DNA of 38,163 nucleotides from Chitinophagaceae bacterium. GTDB taxonomy: Bacteria; Bacteroidota; Bacteroidia; Chitinophagales; Chitinophagaceae. The stretch spans positions 1 through 38,163 of the forward strand of contig CANEWJ010000008.1 of the NCBI GenBank assembly GCA_947442625.1. Reading direction: 5' to 3'. Positions within the stretch are counted from its first letter, which is position 1, and each line of letters opens with the position of its first letter. The translations under genes and the position numbers were made by a program. This document shows, one piece after another, positions 17,594 to 25,072 of the stretch. The notes under the pieces were generated by a model. The model was given only the letters and a program-made list of their open reading frames with translations. It ran no database searches and was not told the DNA's origin.

Positions 17594-20500
17594 TTAAAGG
17601 GTTATGTCTACACCGAAAAGAAAGGTTCTGAAAACAGGAGGCCTTTGAGACATCACGCCATCAATGCCCACTTCAGGATCTGTATTGTAGCGTTTGTCCT
17701 TTACATAGGTGAACAAATTCTGACCCCTCAGGTAAATCCTGGCAGAATTGATTTTTGCTTTTGCCAATGCTGCTTTCGGTAAGCTGTAAGACAAGGATAC
17801 ATCCCTCAACCTGATATAACTTCCATCATACAGGAACCTGCTGCTCTCATAACTGCCGGCAGAAGACTGTGTGCCCAGAAAAACAGGCTTGGGTACATCG
17901 GTAACCTGGCCGGGCTGGGTCCATCTTCTTCCATATTCATACTTGCTCAAGCCATTGCTCTGGTCAGAAAATCCGAGGTTGGCATCTGATTTCTGCAAAT
18001 ACCCAAACTCGTCATACATGGTATTGCCCCAGAACATATATACCTGGAAACTCAGTTTGAAATTGTTGTAGGAAAAAGTATTGGTAAGTCCACCATAAAA
18101 CTTGGGAAGGGCACTTCCATAAGCCAGCCTTGGCAATGCAGTGGTGTACACATTGGTTGTTGAATCCTTGGCACCATTGGTATACCATAGCGCTTCTCCG
18201 TTGGCAGGATTGACTCCGGCATATCCCCTTTGGAAATGGGTGTAATAATCGCGGCCAACCCTTCTCAAATAGGCTCCATTGTTGGAGAACAGTGAGTCAA
18301 TTTCAGTAATTTCATTTCTGTTCCTGGTGAAGTTGAAGTCGGTTACCCACTTGAATCCTTTGGGATTGGATGGGGCAATGTTTACAGATGAAAGCGAGAT
18401 TTCTACCCCTGTATTTTTCATCGCACCATTGTTGACCGTAATGCTCGTCACACCATTCACACTTGGGATAGACTGGCTCACCAGCAAATTGCTGGTTGTC
18501 CTGGAGTACCAGTCAAATGAACCAGACAGCCTTCCCTTGACCAAAGCGAAATCCAATCCAAGATCGAGCGGGATGTTCTTCTCCCAGGTAAGGTTGTCAT
18601 TGGCCAGCTGTGAAATGCTCAGGCCTGAAGAGAAATTATAATCAGATCCAGCACTGTACAATCCCTGTGATTCAAAATTGTCGATACCCTGGTTACCGGT
18701 ATACCCATAGCTTCCACGGAGTTTCAGTTCATTGATCCAATCTACATTGAAGAAATTTTCATTGGAAATATTCCATCCAGCACCAATTGACCAGAACACA
18801 GCAGACTGAAAGTTCTTGGCAAACCTTGAAGAGGCATCCTCACGGACAGAGCCTGAAAAGAAATACCTGTCTTTGAAGGAGTAGTTAGTGTTCAGGAATT
18901 TACTCAGCAAGCGGTTTCCAGTTCCAGTTCCAGTTGTCAGATCTGGAGAAGAGCCTCCTGCAGCGGTAGTAGTACCTGGTGCAATACCATTGACCCTCAA
19001 GGTGAGGTCAACATCATCACGGCTCTGTGCTTCGTATCCGGCAAATGCCTCCAGGGAATGTTCGCCTTTGAATTCTTTCTTATACCGAATAATGTTGGTG
19101 GAGATCCAGTTGGTGATGTCTTGTGTGAAATTTTCAATCACCCCGCCAACGGCTACATTGGCATTACCAACCCTTGGATCATAATAAACGTTTCGGAAGG
19201 CGTGGTTGAAATCCAGTGCAAAGCTTCCCTCATAGGTAAGACCATCCATGATCTTGTAACTGGTTGATGCATTGGCATTGATGTTGTAGGTCTTGGCATT
19301 GCGCTTGGTTGTTTCCTGAACCGCTACCGGATTGTAACCGCTGTTGTATCCCAACTCATAGGTTTGCCCATCGCTCTTGTACACCGGCAACCATGGCGCC
19401 AAACGGTACATGGCCCTGATGGGGTTTCCGAAAAAGCTACCCCCCAGGAAATTGCTGGCGCGCTGAAAGTTACCACTGAAGCCGCCTTTGATGGACCAGC
19501 GGTTGGTGATTTGTGTGGTAAGGTTCATCCTGTAAGTAGCCTTGTCATAATCAACCGCTTTTTGTGGTGCTTCAGACTTGTAATAACTGCCTGAGATAAA
19601 ATAAGTAGACTTATCATTTCCTCCACTCACATTCATGTTGTACTGCGCATATTTTCCCTGGCGCAATACTTCCTTGAACCAATCTGTATCGATGCTTTTG
19701 TTGATTGAATTGGCAGTCAGCAATGAATCAAAAGAGTTTGCAGACTTTCCTGAATTCACCCAGCCTTCCCTGTAATATTGAAGGTACTCTGCAGTATTGA
19801 GGGTCTTTTGCTCATTTCTGATGTTGTAATCGTTGGTACCCTGCTGATAGGTCAGGTTAACCTTGGCCTTACCGGGTTTACCATTTTTTGTGGTGATGAG
19901 TACAACGCCGTTCGCCGCCCTCGAACCATACAGTGAGGTGGCTGATGCATCCTTCAGGATGGTAAGGCTTTGGATATCATTTGCATTCAAACCCGCAATG
20001 GTATTGCTGTTCAAACCGGAGATGTCTCCACTCACTACCGGGATACCATCAATCACATAAAGTGGAGTGGCTGATGCATTGATGGAACCAATACCACGGA
20101 TCCTGATGTTGGGAACACCGCCTGGCTGGCCAGAACCATTGGTAGACTGGACGCCGGAAACATTTCCCTGCAAACTTTCCTGCACTGATGCATTGGGCGC
20201 ACTTTCAATGGCTGCATTTTTTACAGTAGAAAGCGATCCAGTGAAGGAGCTTCTTTTCTGGCTGCTATAGGCCACTACAAGTACTTCTGAAAGGTTGTTT
20301 TCTGATTCCTGTAGGGTAACCACAAGATCCCCGCGGCCATCAGGCTTGGAAATGGTCCTTGAAATCATGCTCACGCTGGAGAACTCCAGGGACTGCCCTC
20401 TTTCTATGGTGATGCTAAAACTACCGTCATTCTTGGTTGTGGTTCCTTTTTTGGTTCCCACAACCTTTACAGTAACATTCTCCAAAGGAGTATTGTCTTT

Positions 20501-20650
20501 GGCATTGAATACCTTTCCTGAAATTTGTACAGTCTCTTTTGAAACTTGGAAAGGGCTGAAGGTTTCTGCTGAAACATGGCTCCAAATCGATTGGCCCATC
20601 ATCAACAACGCAAGAACCATCACTGGCCTGCAGTACAGTTTTTTTCTCAT
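17594..20650 (-). CDS. SusC/RagA family TonB-dependent outer-membrane transporter (pair A)
   Basis: The protein has 1018 aa from ATG 20650, placed directly before the signal peptide MRKKLYCRPVMVLALLMMGQ; the frame extends only to a TTG at 20680. Domain order: an N-terminal carboxypeptidase-regulatory-like beta-sandwich (VQISGKVFNAKDNTPLENVT), a TonB-box region (LSEVLVVAYSSQKR, a variant of the usual VVVIGYG), a plug domain (VSGVQSTNGSGQPGGVPNIRIRG, LKDASATSLYGSRAANGV), then a 22-stranded-type barrel ending in FLFGVDITL. There is no FecR-interacting STN domain, so it is not an obvious transducer of an extracytoplasmic sigma factor. It forms the pore of the SusCD pair with the gene 33 bp downstream. 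A short (TTCCAG)x3 run lies at 18916-18933. Confidence 0.95.
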   Translation of the reverse strand: MRKKLYCRPVMVLALLMMGQSIWSHVSAETFSPFQVSKETVQISGKVFNAKDNTPLENVTVKVVGTKKGTTTKNDGSFSITIERGQSLEFSSVSMISRTISKPDGRGDLVVTLQESENNLSEVLVVAYSSQKRSSFTGSLSTVKNAAIESAPNASVQESLQGNVSGVQSTNGSGQPGGVPNIRIRGIGSINASATPLYVIDGIPVVSGDISGLNSNTIAGLNANDIQSLTILKDASATSLYGSRAANGVVLITTKNGKPGKAKVNLTYQQGTNDYNIRNEQKTLNTAEYLQYYREGWVNSGKSANSFDSLLTANSINKSIDTDWFKEVLRQGKYAQYNMNVSGGNDKSTYFISGSYYKSEAPQKAVDYDKATYRMNLTTQITNRWSIKGGFSGNFQRASNFLGGSFFGNPIRAMYRLAPWLPVYKSDGQTYELGYNSGYNPVAVQETTKRNAKTYNINANASTSYKIMDGLTYEGSFALDFNHAFRNVYYDPRVGNANVAVGGVIENFTQDITNWISTNIIRYKKEFKGEHSLEAFAGYEAQSRDDVDLTLRVNGIAPGTTTAAGGSSPDLTTGTGTGNRLLSKFLNTNYSFKDRYFFSGSVREDASSRFAKNFQSAVFWSIGAGWNISNENFFNVDWINELKLRGSYGYTGNQGIDNFESQGLYSAGSDYNFSSGLSISQLANDNLTWEKNIPLDLGLDFALVKGRLSGSFDWYSRTTSNLLVSQSIPSVNGVTSITVNNGAMKNTGVEISLSSVNIAPSNPKGFKWVTDFNFTRNRNEITEIDSLFSNNGAYLRRVGRDYYTHFQRGYAGVNPANGEALWYTNGAKDSTTNVYTTALPRLAYGSALPKFYGGLTNTFSYNNFKLSFQVYMFWGNTMYDEFGYLQKSDANLGFSDQSNGLSKYEYGRRWTQPGQVTDVPKPVFLGTQSSAGSYESSRFLYDGSYIRLRDVSLSYSLPKAALAKAKINSARIYLRGQNLFTYVKDKRYNTDPEVGIDGVMSQRPPVFRTFLFGVDITL

Positions 20651-20714
20651 TGTCTGGTTAATTTTGTTTTTGGTTGACAATTCCTAAGAAAAAAACTTCT
20701 ACCTGCTAATGCAA

Positions 20715-20757
20715 AGTTTCAAGACTTTCGGAATTATGTGTGAAACTACTCATAATT
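20715..20757. promoter_or_regulatory. Overlapping inverted repeats between susC (A) and the hydrolase gene
   Basis: Two interleaved dyads lie in the 184-bp divergent region: AGTTTC (20715-20720) with GAAACT (20742-20747), and AATTATG (20732-20738) with CATAATT (20751-20757). They could be operator half-sites or part of a leader structure. No convincing -33/-7 promoter pair was found in this region on either strand. The rest of the gap is AT-rich without recognisable features. Confidence 0.3.
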
Positions 20758-20834
20758 ACTATTTCAATCAGAAATTGTTCGCAAAAAGTATAATTTCACT
20801 TTCTCAAAATGAGTGACTGTTAAACATAACTTCC

Positions 20835-21695
20835 ATGAAAAAATCATTTTTATCTGCTTTGTTGGTATTGTTTGTTGCCGTTGCAATTGCACAACAACTT
20901 CCCATGGGTTCTTCCAGCATCGTTCATGAAAACAATGGAGAACACCTGACCGTTTTCACTTACAAGCCTGCCACCTACAAGGATGGCCCTATCCTGGTGG
21001 TCTTCCATGGTGTAAAAAGGAATGCAGAAGACTACAGAAACTTTGCCATCAGCATGGGCGAGCGCTTCAAGGCCATCATTGTAACCCCGATGTTTGATTC
21101 AGTCCGCTTTTCATCATCCCGCTACCAAAGAGGCGGAATCATGAAAAGCGATAAGGTTCAGCCCCAGGAAAAATGGACCTATTCCATGATTCCGGGTATC
21201 GTAGACCATGTCCGAAAAATTGAAAAAAACAATTCTATCCCCTATTACCTCATCGGTCACTCAGCAGGGGGTCAGTTTCTGGTAAGGATGGCAGCCTTTC
21301 TTCCTGGCGAAGCCAAAAGGATTGTGGCGGCCAACCCAGGTTCTGATCTTTTTCCAACCACAGCACAGCAATTTGGCTATGGTTTTGGTGGACTACCCGA
21401 GGCTTTGAGCAATAAAAATGTACTCAAGTCTTACCTCGCAGCACCGCTGACCCTTTACCTGGGAACCGACGATATTCGTCCTGAACACAATTTTGATGAA
21501 AGTGCAGAAGGCATGGTTCAGGGAAAAAGCCGACTGGAAAGAGGAAGAAATTGTTATGCCTTTGCCAAGGCCCTGGCTAAAAAGAATGGCTGGGCATTCA
21601 ACTGGCGTAAAGTAGAAACACCCGGCATCGACCATGATGCAGCGAGGATGTTTGCTGCGAAAGAAGTGGAGGATGCACTTTTTGGGAAAGATTAA
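20835..21695 (+). CDS. Exported alpha/beta hydrolase (PHB-depolymerase/esterase-like)
   Basis: The 286-aa protein has a signal peptide (MKKSFLSALLVLFVAVAIA, then QQ). An alpha/beta-hydrolase fold is shown by the oxyanion-region motif LVVFHGV (55-60), the nucleophile elbow GHSAGG (Ser143), an acidic residue at TDD (212-213) and the catalytic-His candidate at GIDHDA (His267). This set forms a plausible Ser-Asp-His triad. The fold resembles secreted esterases of the polyhydroxybutyrate-depolymerase type; the substrate is not known. It is divergent from the SusC/SusD A pair and may process ligand for it. Its TAA stop overlaps the stop of the convergent tcdA gene by 3 bases. Confidence 0.82.
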   Translation: MKKSFLSALLVLFVAVAIAQQLPMGSSSIVHENNGEHLTVFTYKPATYKDGPILVVFHGVKRNAEDYRNFAISMGERFKAIIVTPMFDSVRFSSSRYQRGGIMKSDKVQPQEKWTYSMIPGIVDHVRKIEKNNSIPYYLIGHSAGGQFLVRMAAFLPGEAKRIVAANPGSDLFPTTAQQFGYGFGGLPEALSNKNVLKSYLAAPLTLYLGTDDIRPEHNFDESAEGMVQGKSRLERGRNCYAFAKALAKKNGWAFNWRKVETPGIDHDAARMFAAKEVEDALFGKD

Positions 21696-21702
21696 TTCCC
21701 AA
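21682..21702. other. Palindrome holding the two interlocked stop codons of hydrolase and tcdA
   Basis: A 7-bp stem TTGGGAA (21682-21688) / TTCCCAA (21696-21702) encloses the loop AGATTAA. In that loop TTAA at 21692-21695 serves as the stop codon of both convergent genes. There is no T-run on either side, so it is not a classic intrinsic terminator. Confidence 0.5.
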
Positions 21703-22411
21703 TCAAATCCCTGATCACCACTGATGCTGCAGTTGCGCCAAATACGGCGGGCAAATATGAAATGGTTCCATAGGCAGACTTCTTGAAATTCTTCCCATCA
21801 GTGAGCATCAGGCTTTCTTTGATGGGATCTTCGGGAGAGAAGACAACTTTGATGCCCTTCCTGATGCCATGGTTTTTCAGATTCTTCCTGATCTGTTGGG
21901 CAAAAGGGCAATTATAGGTTTTGGAGATGTCAACCACCTGTAGCCTTGTTGGATCCAGCTTTGCGCCAGCGCCCATGCTGCTGACCACCCTTACTTTTTT
22001 CTCAAAAGCCAGCCTCAGAAAAGTAATCTTGGGCGTGATGCTATCGATGGCATCAATCACATAATCGGGTTGCGCAGCCAACAGTTCTTCCACCATTTCA
22101 GGATTGACGAAGGACTTGACCACATTCAATTCAATTTCAGGATTGATGGCCCTGAGCCTTTCTTCCATGATCAGGGCCTTTGAAACACCATGGTTGGTGG
22201 CCAATGCAGGCAATTGCCTGTTCCTGTTGGTAGGATCCACCACATCGCCATCAATGATGGTCATCTTGCCGATACCACTTCTGGCAATGAATTCAGCAGC
22301 AAAGGACCCAACGCCACCCAATCCCACCACCATCACGTGTTGCGTTGTCAGGTGCCTGAGCTTTTCTTCGCCAATCAGCAGTTCGGTTCTTGAGAGCCAG
22401 GATGTATCCAT
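21692..22411 (-). CDS. tcdA: tRNA threonylcarbamoyladenosine dehydratase, ThiF/E1-like
   Basis: The 239-aa cytosolic enzyme belongs to the E1/ThiF/MoeB superfamily. The ATP-binding Rossmann motif is GLGGVGS (30-36). The acidic adenine-ribose position is IIDGD (Asp54), and the Arg/Asn/Lys set that holds ATP appears in DPTNRNRQ and GVSKA. Alignment by eye with E. coli TcdA/CsdL is good along the whole length: ARSGIGKMTIID, RLRAINPE, YVIDAIDSITPK, GAKLDPTRLQVVDISKT, and the C-terminal AVFGATAASVVI. TcdA cyclises t6A to ct6A at position 37 of ANN-decoding tRNAs. It is shorter than the E. coli protein (268 aa), mainly through the loop before the C-terminal helix. A G-rich octamer repeat lies immediately 5' of the start codon. 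Confidence 0.9.
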   Translation of the reverse strand: MDTSWLSRTELLIGEEKLRHLTTQHVMVVGLGGVGSFAAEFIARSGIGKMTIIDGDVVDPTNRNRQLPALATNHGVSKALIMEERLRAINPEIELNVVKSFVNPEMVEELLAAQPDYVIDAIDSITPKITFLRLAFEKKVRVVSSMGAGAKLDPTRLQVVDISKTYNCPFAQQIRKNLKNHGIRKGIKVVFSPEDPIKESLMLTDGKNFKKSAYGTISYLPAVFGATAASVVIRDLIGN

Positions 22412-22448
22412 TGGGTTTGGGGTATAGGGGTTTAATGGTTTAGAGGGG
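22412..22448. repeat. Degenerate 8-bp G-rich repeat, copy 1 (5' of tcdA)
   Basis: Directly after the tcdA start codon, reading the plus strand, are four octamer-like units: GTTTGGG (one base short), GTATAGGG, GTTTAATG, GTTTAGAG, then GGG. They follow the consensus GTTTAGGG seen in the longer array at 37931-37986. The array occupies the tcdA leader and the divergent region shared with the isomerase gene at 22521. Confidence 0.6.
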
Positions 22449-22520
22449 CTGGAATTACTGTAAAAATAAACATAGCTCCTTAAAATTGCGTAAATTAGTA
22501 AACTAAACTCCTAAAGCAAC

Positions 22521-23438
22521 ATGAACCGTCGCTCCTTCCTCCAAACTTCTGCCATCTTCGGATCTGGACTATTTTTATCCAATGATATCCTGGCCCTCGC
22601 CTCTCAGCCGAATTCAAAATTTGGCGGCGTACAGGTGGGTGTAATTACCTATTCTTTCAGGAGCATGCCCAGCAGTGCTGAACAAATCCTGCAATATTGC
22701 CTGCAGAGCGGGGTCAGTGCAATTGAGTTGATGGGGGATGCAGCGGAAGCATTTGCCGGCTGCCCAACCAATATCAGTGACAGAAAACTGCGCAGCGAGA
22801 AAATGAGGGAATGGCGCGAGTCCGTTTCAATGGACAAGTTTGTTGAACTGAGAAAAATGTTCAAGAAAGCCGGGGTCAGCATCTATGCCTTCAAGCCTGA
22901 TGCCCTGGGGATGAACAACTCTGATGGAGAAATCGAATATGCATTAAAGGCCGCCAAGGCTTTGGGTGCAAAATCTGTTACCCTAGAACTCACCAAACCC
23001 GAACATTCCAAGCGACTGGGTGATCTTGCCTCCAAGCACAAGGTGTACATTGGATACCATAACCATACGCAAGGACATGACGCAGCCTGGGATGAAGCCC
23101 TGGCACAGTCTCCCTACAACTCCATCAACCTTGATTTCGGACATTATATCGCCGCAGGGGGAAAGAATACAAAAGAATCCTTGCTGGCCTTCATTGAAGC
23201 CAAGCACGACAGGATTACCAGCATGCACATGAAAGACAGGGCCAGCAAGGAAAATGGTGCGGCCAACATGCCCTGGGGACAAGGCAATACCCCCATCAAA
23301 GACGTGCTCTTGTTGATGAAAAACAAACAATACAAGTTTCCTGCATCCATTGAGGTAGAATATGCCATTCCAGCAGGATCTGATGCAGTTAAAGAAGTTG
23401 CAAAATGTGTTGAATATGCAAAGGGGATTCTCAGCTGA
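22521..23438 (+). CDS. Tat-exported sugar isomerase/epimerase-like TIM-barrel protein (AP_endonuc_2 family)
   Basis: The 305-aa protein begins with a twin-arginine signal (MNRRSFLQTSAIFGSGLFLS), so it is probably folded with its metal before export to the periplasm. The remainder is a xylose-isomerase-like TIM barrel with the expected metal ligands: Glu156 (SVTLEL), His180/His182 (GYHNH), Asp205 (NLDFGH, with His208), His236 (SMHMKD) and Glu278/280 (SIEVEY). Family members isomerise or epimerise sugars, and some exported Bacteroidota relatives act as lyases or hydrolases on 3-keto-glycosides. The exact reaction here is unknown. It is convergent with a cytochrome/sugar dehydrogenase fusion, consistent with periplasmic sugar oxidation. 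Confidence 0.88.
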   Translation: MNRRSFLQTSAIFGSGLFLSNDILALASQPNSKFGGVQVGVITYSFRSMPSSAEQILQYCLQSGVSAIELMGDAAEAFAGCPTNISDRKLRSEKMREWRESVSMDKFVELRKMFKKAGVSIYAFKPDALGMNNSDGEIEYALKAAKALGAKSVTLELTKPEHSKRLGDLASKHKVYIGYHNHTQGHDAAWDEALAQSPYNSINLDFGHYIAAGGKNTKESLLAFIEAKHDRITSMHMKDRASKENGAANMPWGQGNTPIKDVLLLMKNKQYKFPASIEVEYAIPAGSDAVKEVAKCVEYAKGILS

Positions 23439-23450
23439 GAACCCCCTTTT
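23423..23450. terminator. Hairpin terminator at the end of the isomerase gene
   Basis: GGGG, a bulged A, and TTCTC pair with GAGAA and CCCC across an AGCT loop (23423-23445), with TTTT at 23447-23450. The stem includes the last isomerase codons and the TGA stop. It lies between convergent genes (the next stop is at 23476 on the minus strand) and is followed on the minus strand only by a short T-run, so it may be partly bidirectional. Confidence 0.55.
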
Positions 23451-23475
23451 ATTGAATCAAAACTGATCAACTAAT

Positions 23476-24903
23476 TTACTTTATCGGCATCAGGCGGAAC
23501 ACGTTTCCAGGATTCTCAACACTTACATAAAGGTATCCGTCCCTTCCCATTTCAATGTTGCGAAGGCGACCTATGTTCAGTAATAATTTTTCTTCGCCTA
23601 CCACTTTGTTGTCTTTTATAATGCAACGGTTCAGGTAGCCGAAACGCAACGAACCTACCATCAGGCTTCCTTTCCAGGCAGGATACTTATCACCAGTAAC
23701 AAAAGCCAGTCCGCTCGGAGCAATAGAAGGAATCCAATAGGTAACAGGCTGTTGCATGCCTTCTTTTTTGCTGATCGGCGTGATGGGCTTACCATCGTAG
23801 TTGATACCATAAGAAATGACGGGCCAGCCATAGTTGGTTCCAGCCTTGATAATGTTCAACTCATCGCCGCCACGAGGACCATGTTCATTTTCCCAGATCA
23901 GCCCAGTGACAGGATCCATAGCCATTCCCTGAGGATTCCTGTTGCCATAGGTATAAATGGAAGCAATGGCCTTGTCCTTGCCAACAAAAGGATTGTCAGC
24001 AGGAATGGATCCATCATCCTTGATCCTGTGGATCTTTCCAGGTGCTGTGGTGATGTCCTGCGGGAATATTTTTTCCTGTCCACGCTCGCCCATAGAAATA
24101 AAGAGGAATCCTTTCTTATCAAAAACCAGCCTTGATCCATAGTGTTGCCTGGTGGTGGTATAGGGATATCCTTCAAATACTTCCTGCTGTTCAACAAAAG
24201 CTCCGTCTTTTATTTTACCCCTGACCACGGCAGTAGTGCCCTGTTTTTTACCATCAACCGTTTTGGGCTTTGAATATGAAATATATACCCAGCCATTCTC
24301 TGCATATTTCGGGTGAATGGCCACATCCAGCATGCCACCCTGACCTTCTGCGAGCACTTCAGGTGTTCCTGTGATGGCGGTTTTGTTTCTGTTCTTGTCT
24401 ACATGGTACAGGGTTCCACTTTTATCTGTTACCAAAAAATTCAAATCAGGCAATTGCGCCAAGCCCCATGCGCTACTGAGGCCTGATACAACGGTATCCA
24501 AAAGCACGGTCATGCCTTCAGATTTGAAAATGGCTGGACCTTCCACTTTCTTTTTATCCTTTGTGAAGCTGTACTGCTCCACTGTTTTCAGGCTTTCTAC
24601 GATAAGGTCTGCCAGGGCCTCAATGTCTTTTGCCGGGATAACCTCGTTCCAGGTAGGCATGCCGTAATCAGGGTAGCCGTTGCTGATGCTCTTGATCAGG
24701 TCTTCTTTTTTGTTGCCATGCTTCCATTTCCTGTCTACAAAGGCCTCTACTTTTTCGCCATGGCAAGAAGCGCATTTTTCGGTATAAATTTTCTCCGGAT
24801 CAGCCGATACGGGTTGAACCTTCTCAATTTTTTTGAACTGCAGGAACGCCAAAGACAGTACCATGGCAACCAGCAGCATCGATAATTTTTTCAGTCTGTT
24901 CAT
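23476..24903 (-). CDS. Cytochrome c / PQQ-type sugar dehydrogenase fusion (glucose/sorbosone dehydrogenase family)
   Basis: The 475-aa protein has an N-terminal signal or anchor (LSMLLVAMVLSLAFLQF). A single-heme cytochrome c domain follows: CASCH (Cys44, Cys47, His48) with a Met ligand in YGMPTW (Met82). From about residue 125 to the end is a GSDH-type six-bladed propeller with the family pattern GGMLDVAIHPKY (His197 as catalytic-base candidate), YGSRLVF, MGERGQ, YGNRNPQGMA, ENEHGPRGGDELN and GRLRNIEMGRDGYLYVS. Such enzymes oxidise aldose sugars with PQQ; the fused heme would pass electrons to the respiratory chain. PQQ synthesis genes are not in the window. Translation starts at ATG 24903, and a TATTTTTG (-7-like) site lies on the minus strand at 24975-24982. 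Confidence 0.88.
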   Translation of the reverse strand: MNRLKKLSMLLVAMVLSLAFLQFKKIEKVQPVSADPEKIYTEKCASCHGEKVEAFVDRKWKHGNKKEDLIKSISNGYPDYGMPTWNEVIPAKDIEALADLIVESLKTVEQYSFTKDKKKVEGPAIFKSEGMTVLLDTVVSGLSSAWGLAQLPDLNFLVTDKSGTLYHVDKNRNKTAITGTPEVLAEGQGGMLDVAIHPKYAENGWVYISYSKPKTVDGKKQGTTAVVRGKIKDGAFVEQQEVFEGYPYTTTRQHYGSRLVFDKKGFLFISMGERGQEKIFPQDITTAPGKIHRIKDDGSIPADNPFVGKDKAIASIYTYGNRNPQGMAMDPVTGLIWENEHGPRGGDELNIIKAGTNYGWPVISYGINYDGKPITPISKKEGMQQPVTYWIPSIAPSGLAFVTGDKYPAWKGSLMVGSLRFGYLNRCIIKDNKVVGEEKLLLNIGRLRNIEMGRDGYLYVSVENPGNVFRLMPIK

Positions 24904-25011
24904 GTGTTGGGGTATATAATGAGCAATTTAACAATTTTTTACTGAGAAGTTTCTACCTCAAGGAGATTTGAAACCAAAAATATCCTGAAATACATCCTCA
25001 AGGATGAAGGC

Positions 25012-25043
25012 AAAAAAAGGCCCCGCTCCAAAAGGAGCAGGGC
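25012..25043 (-). terminator. Intrinsic terminator of the SusC/SusD B operon
   Basis: Read on the minus strand, GCCCTGCTCC and GGAGCGGGGC form a 10-bp stem with one U.G wobble around a TTTT loop, followed by C and seven T (25018-25012). It lies about 30 bases after the SusD stop codon at 25073. Confidence 0.85.
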
Positions 25044-25072
25044 GTATTGCTTATGAGAAAAAACTAAACTTA

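Noticed and set aside
18916-18933. (TTCCAG)x3 hexamer run in susC A
   Set aside because: It encodes a short Gly-Thr loop, has only three units and is in frame, which is too short to call a contingency repeat.
24993-25006. Small palindrome CATCCTCAAGGATG near the SusD B terminator
   Set aside because: It has a two-base loop and no adjacent T-run or gene signal, and is probably incidental.
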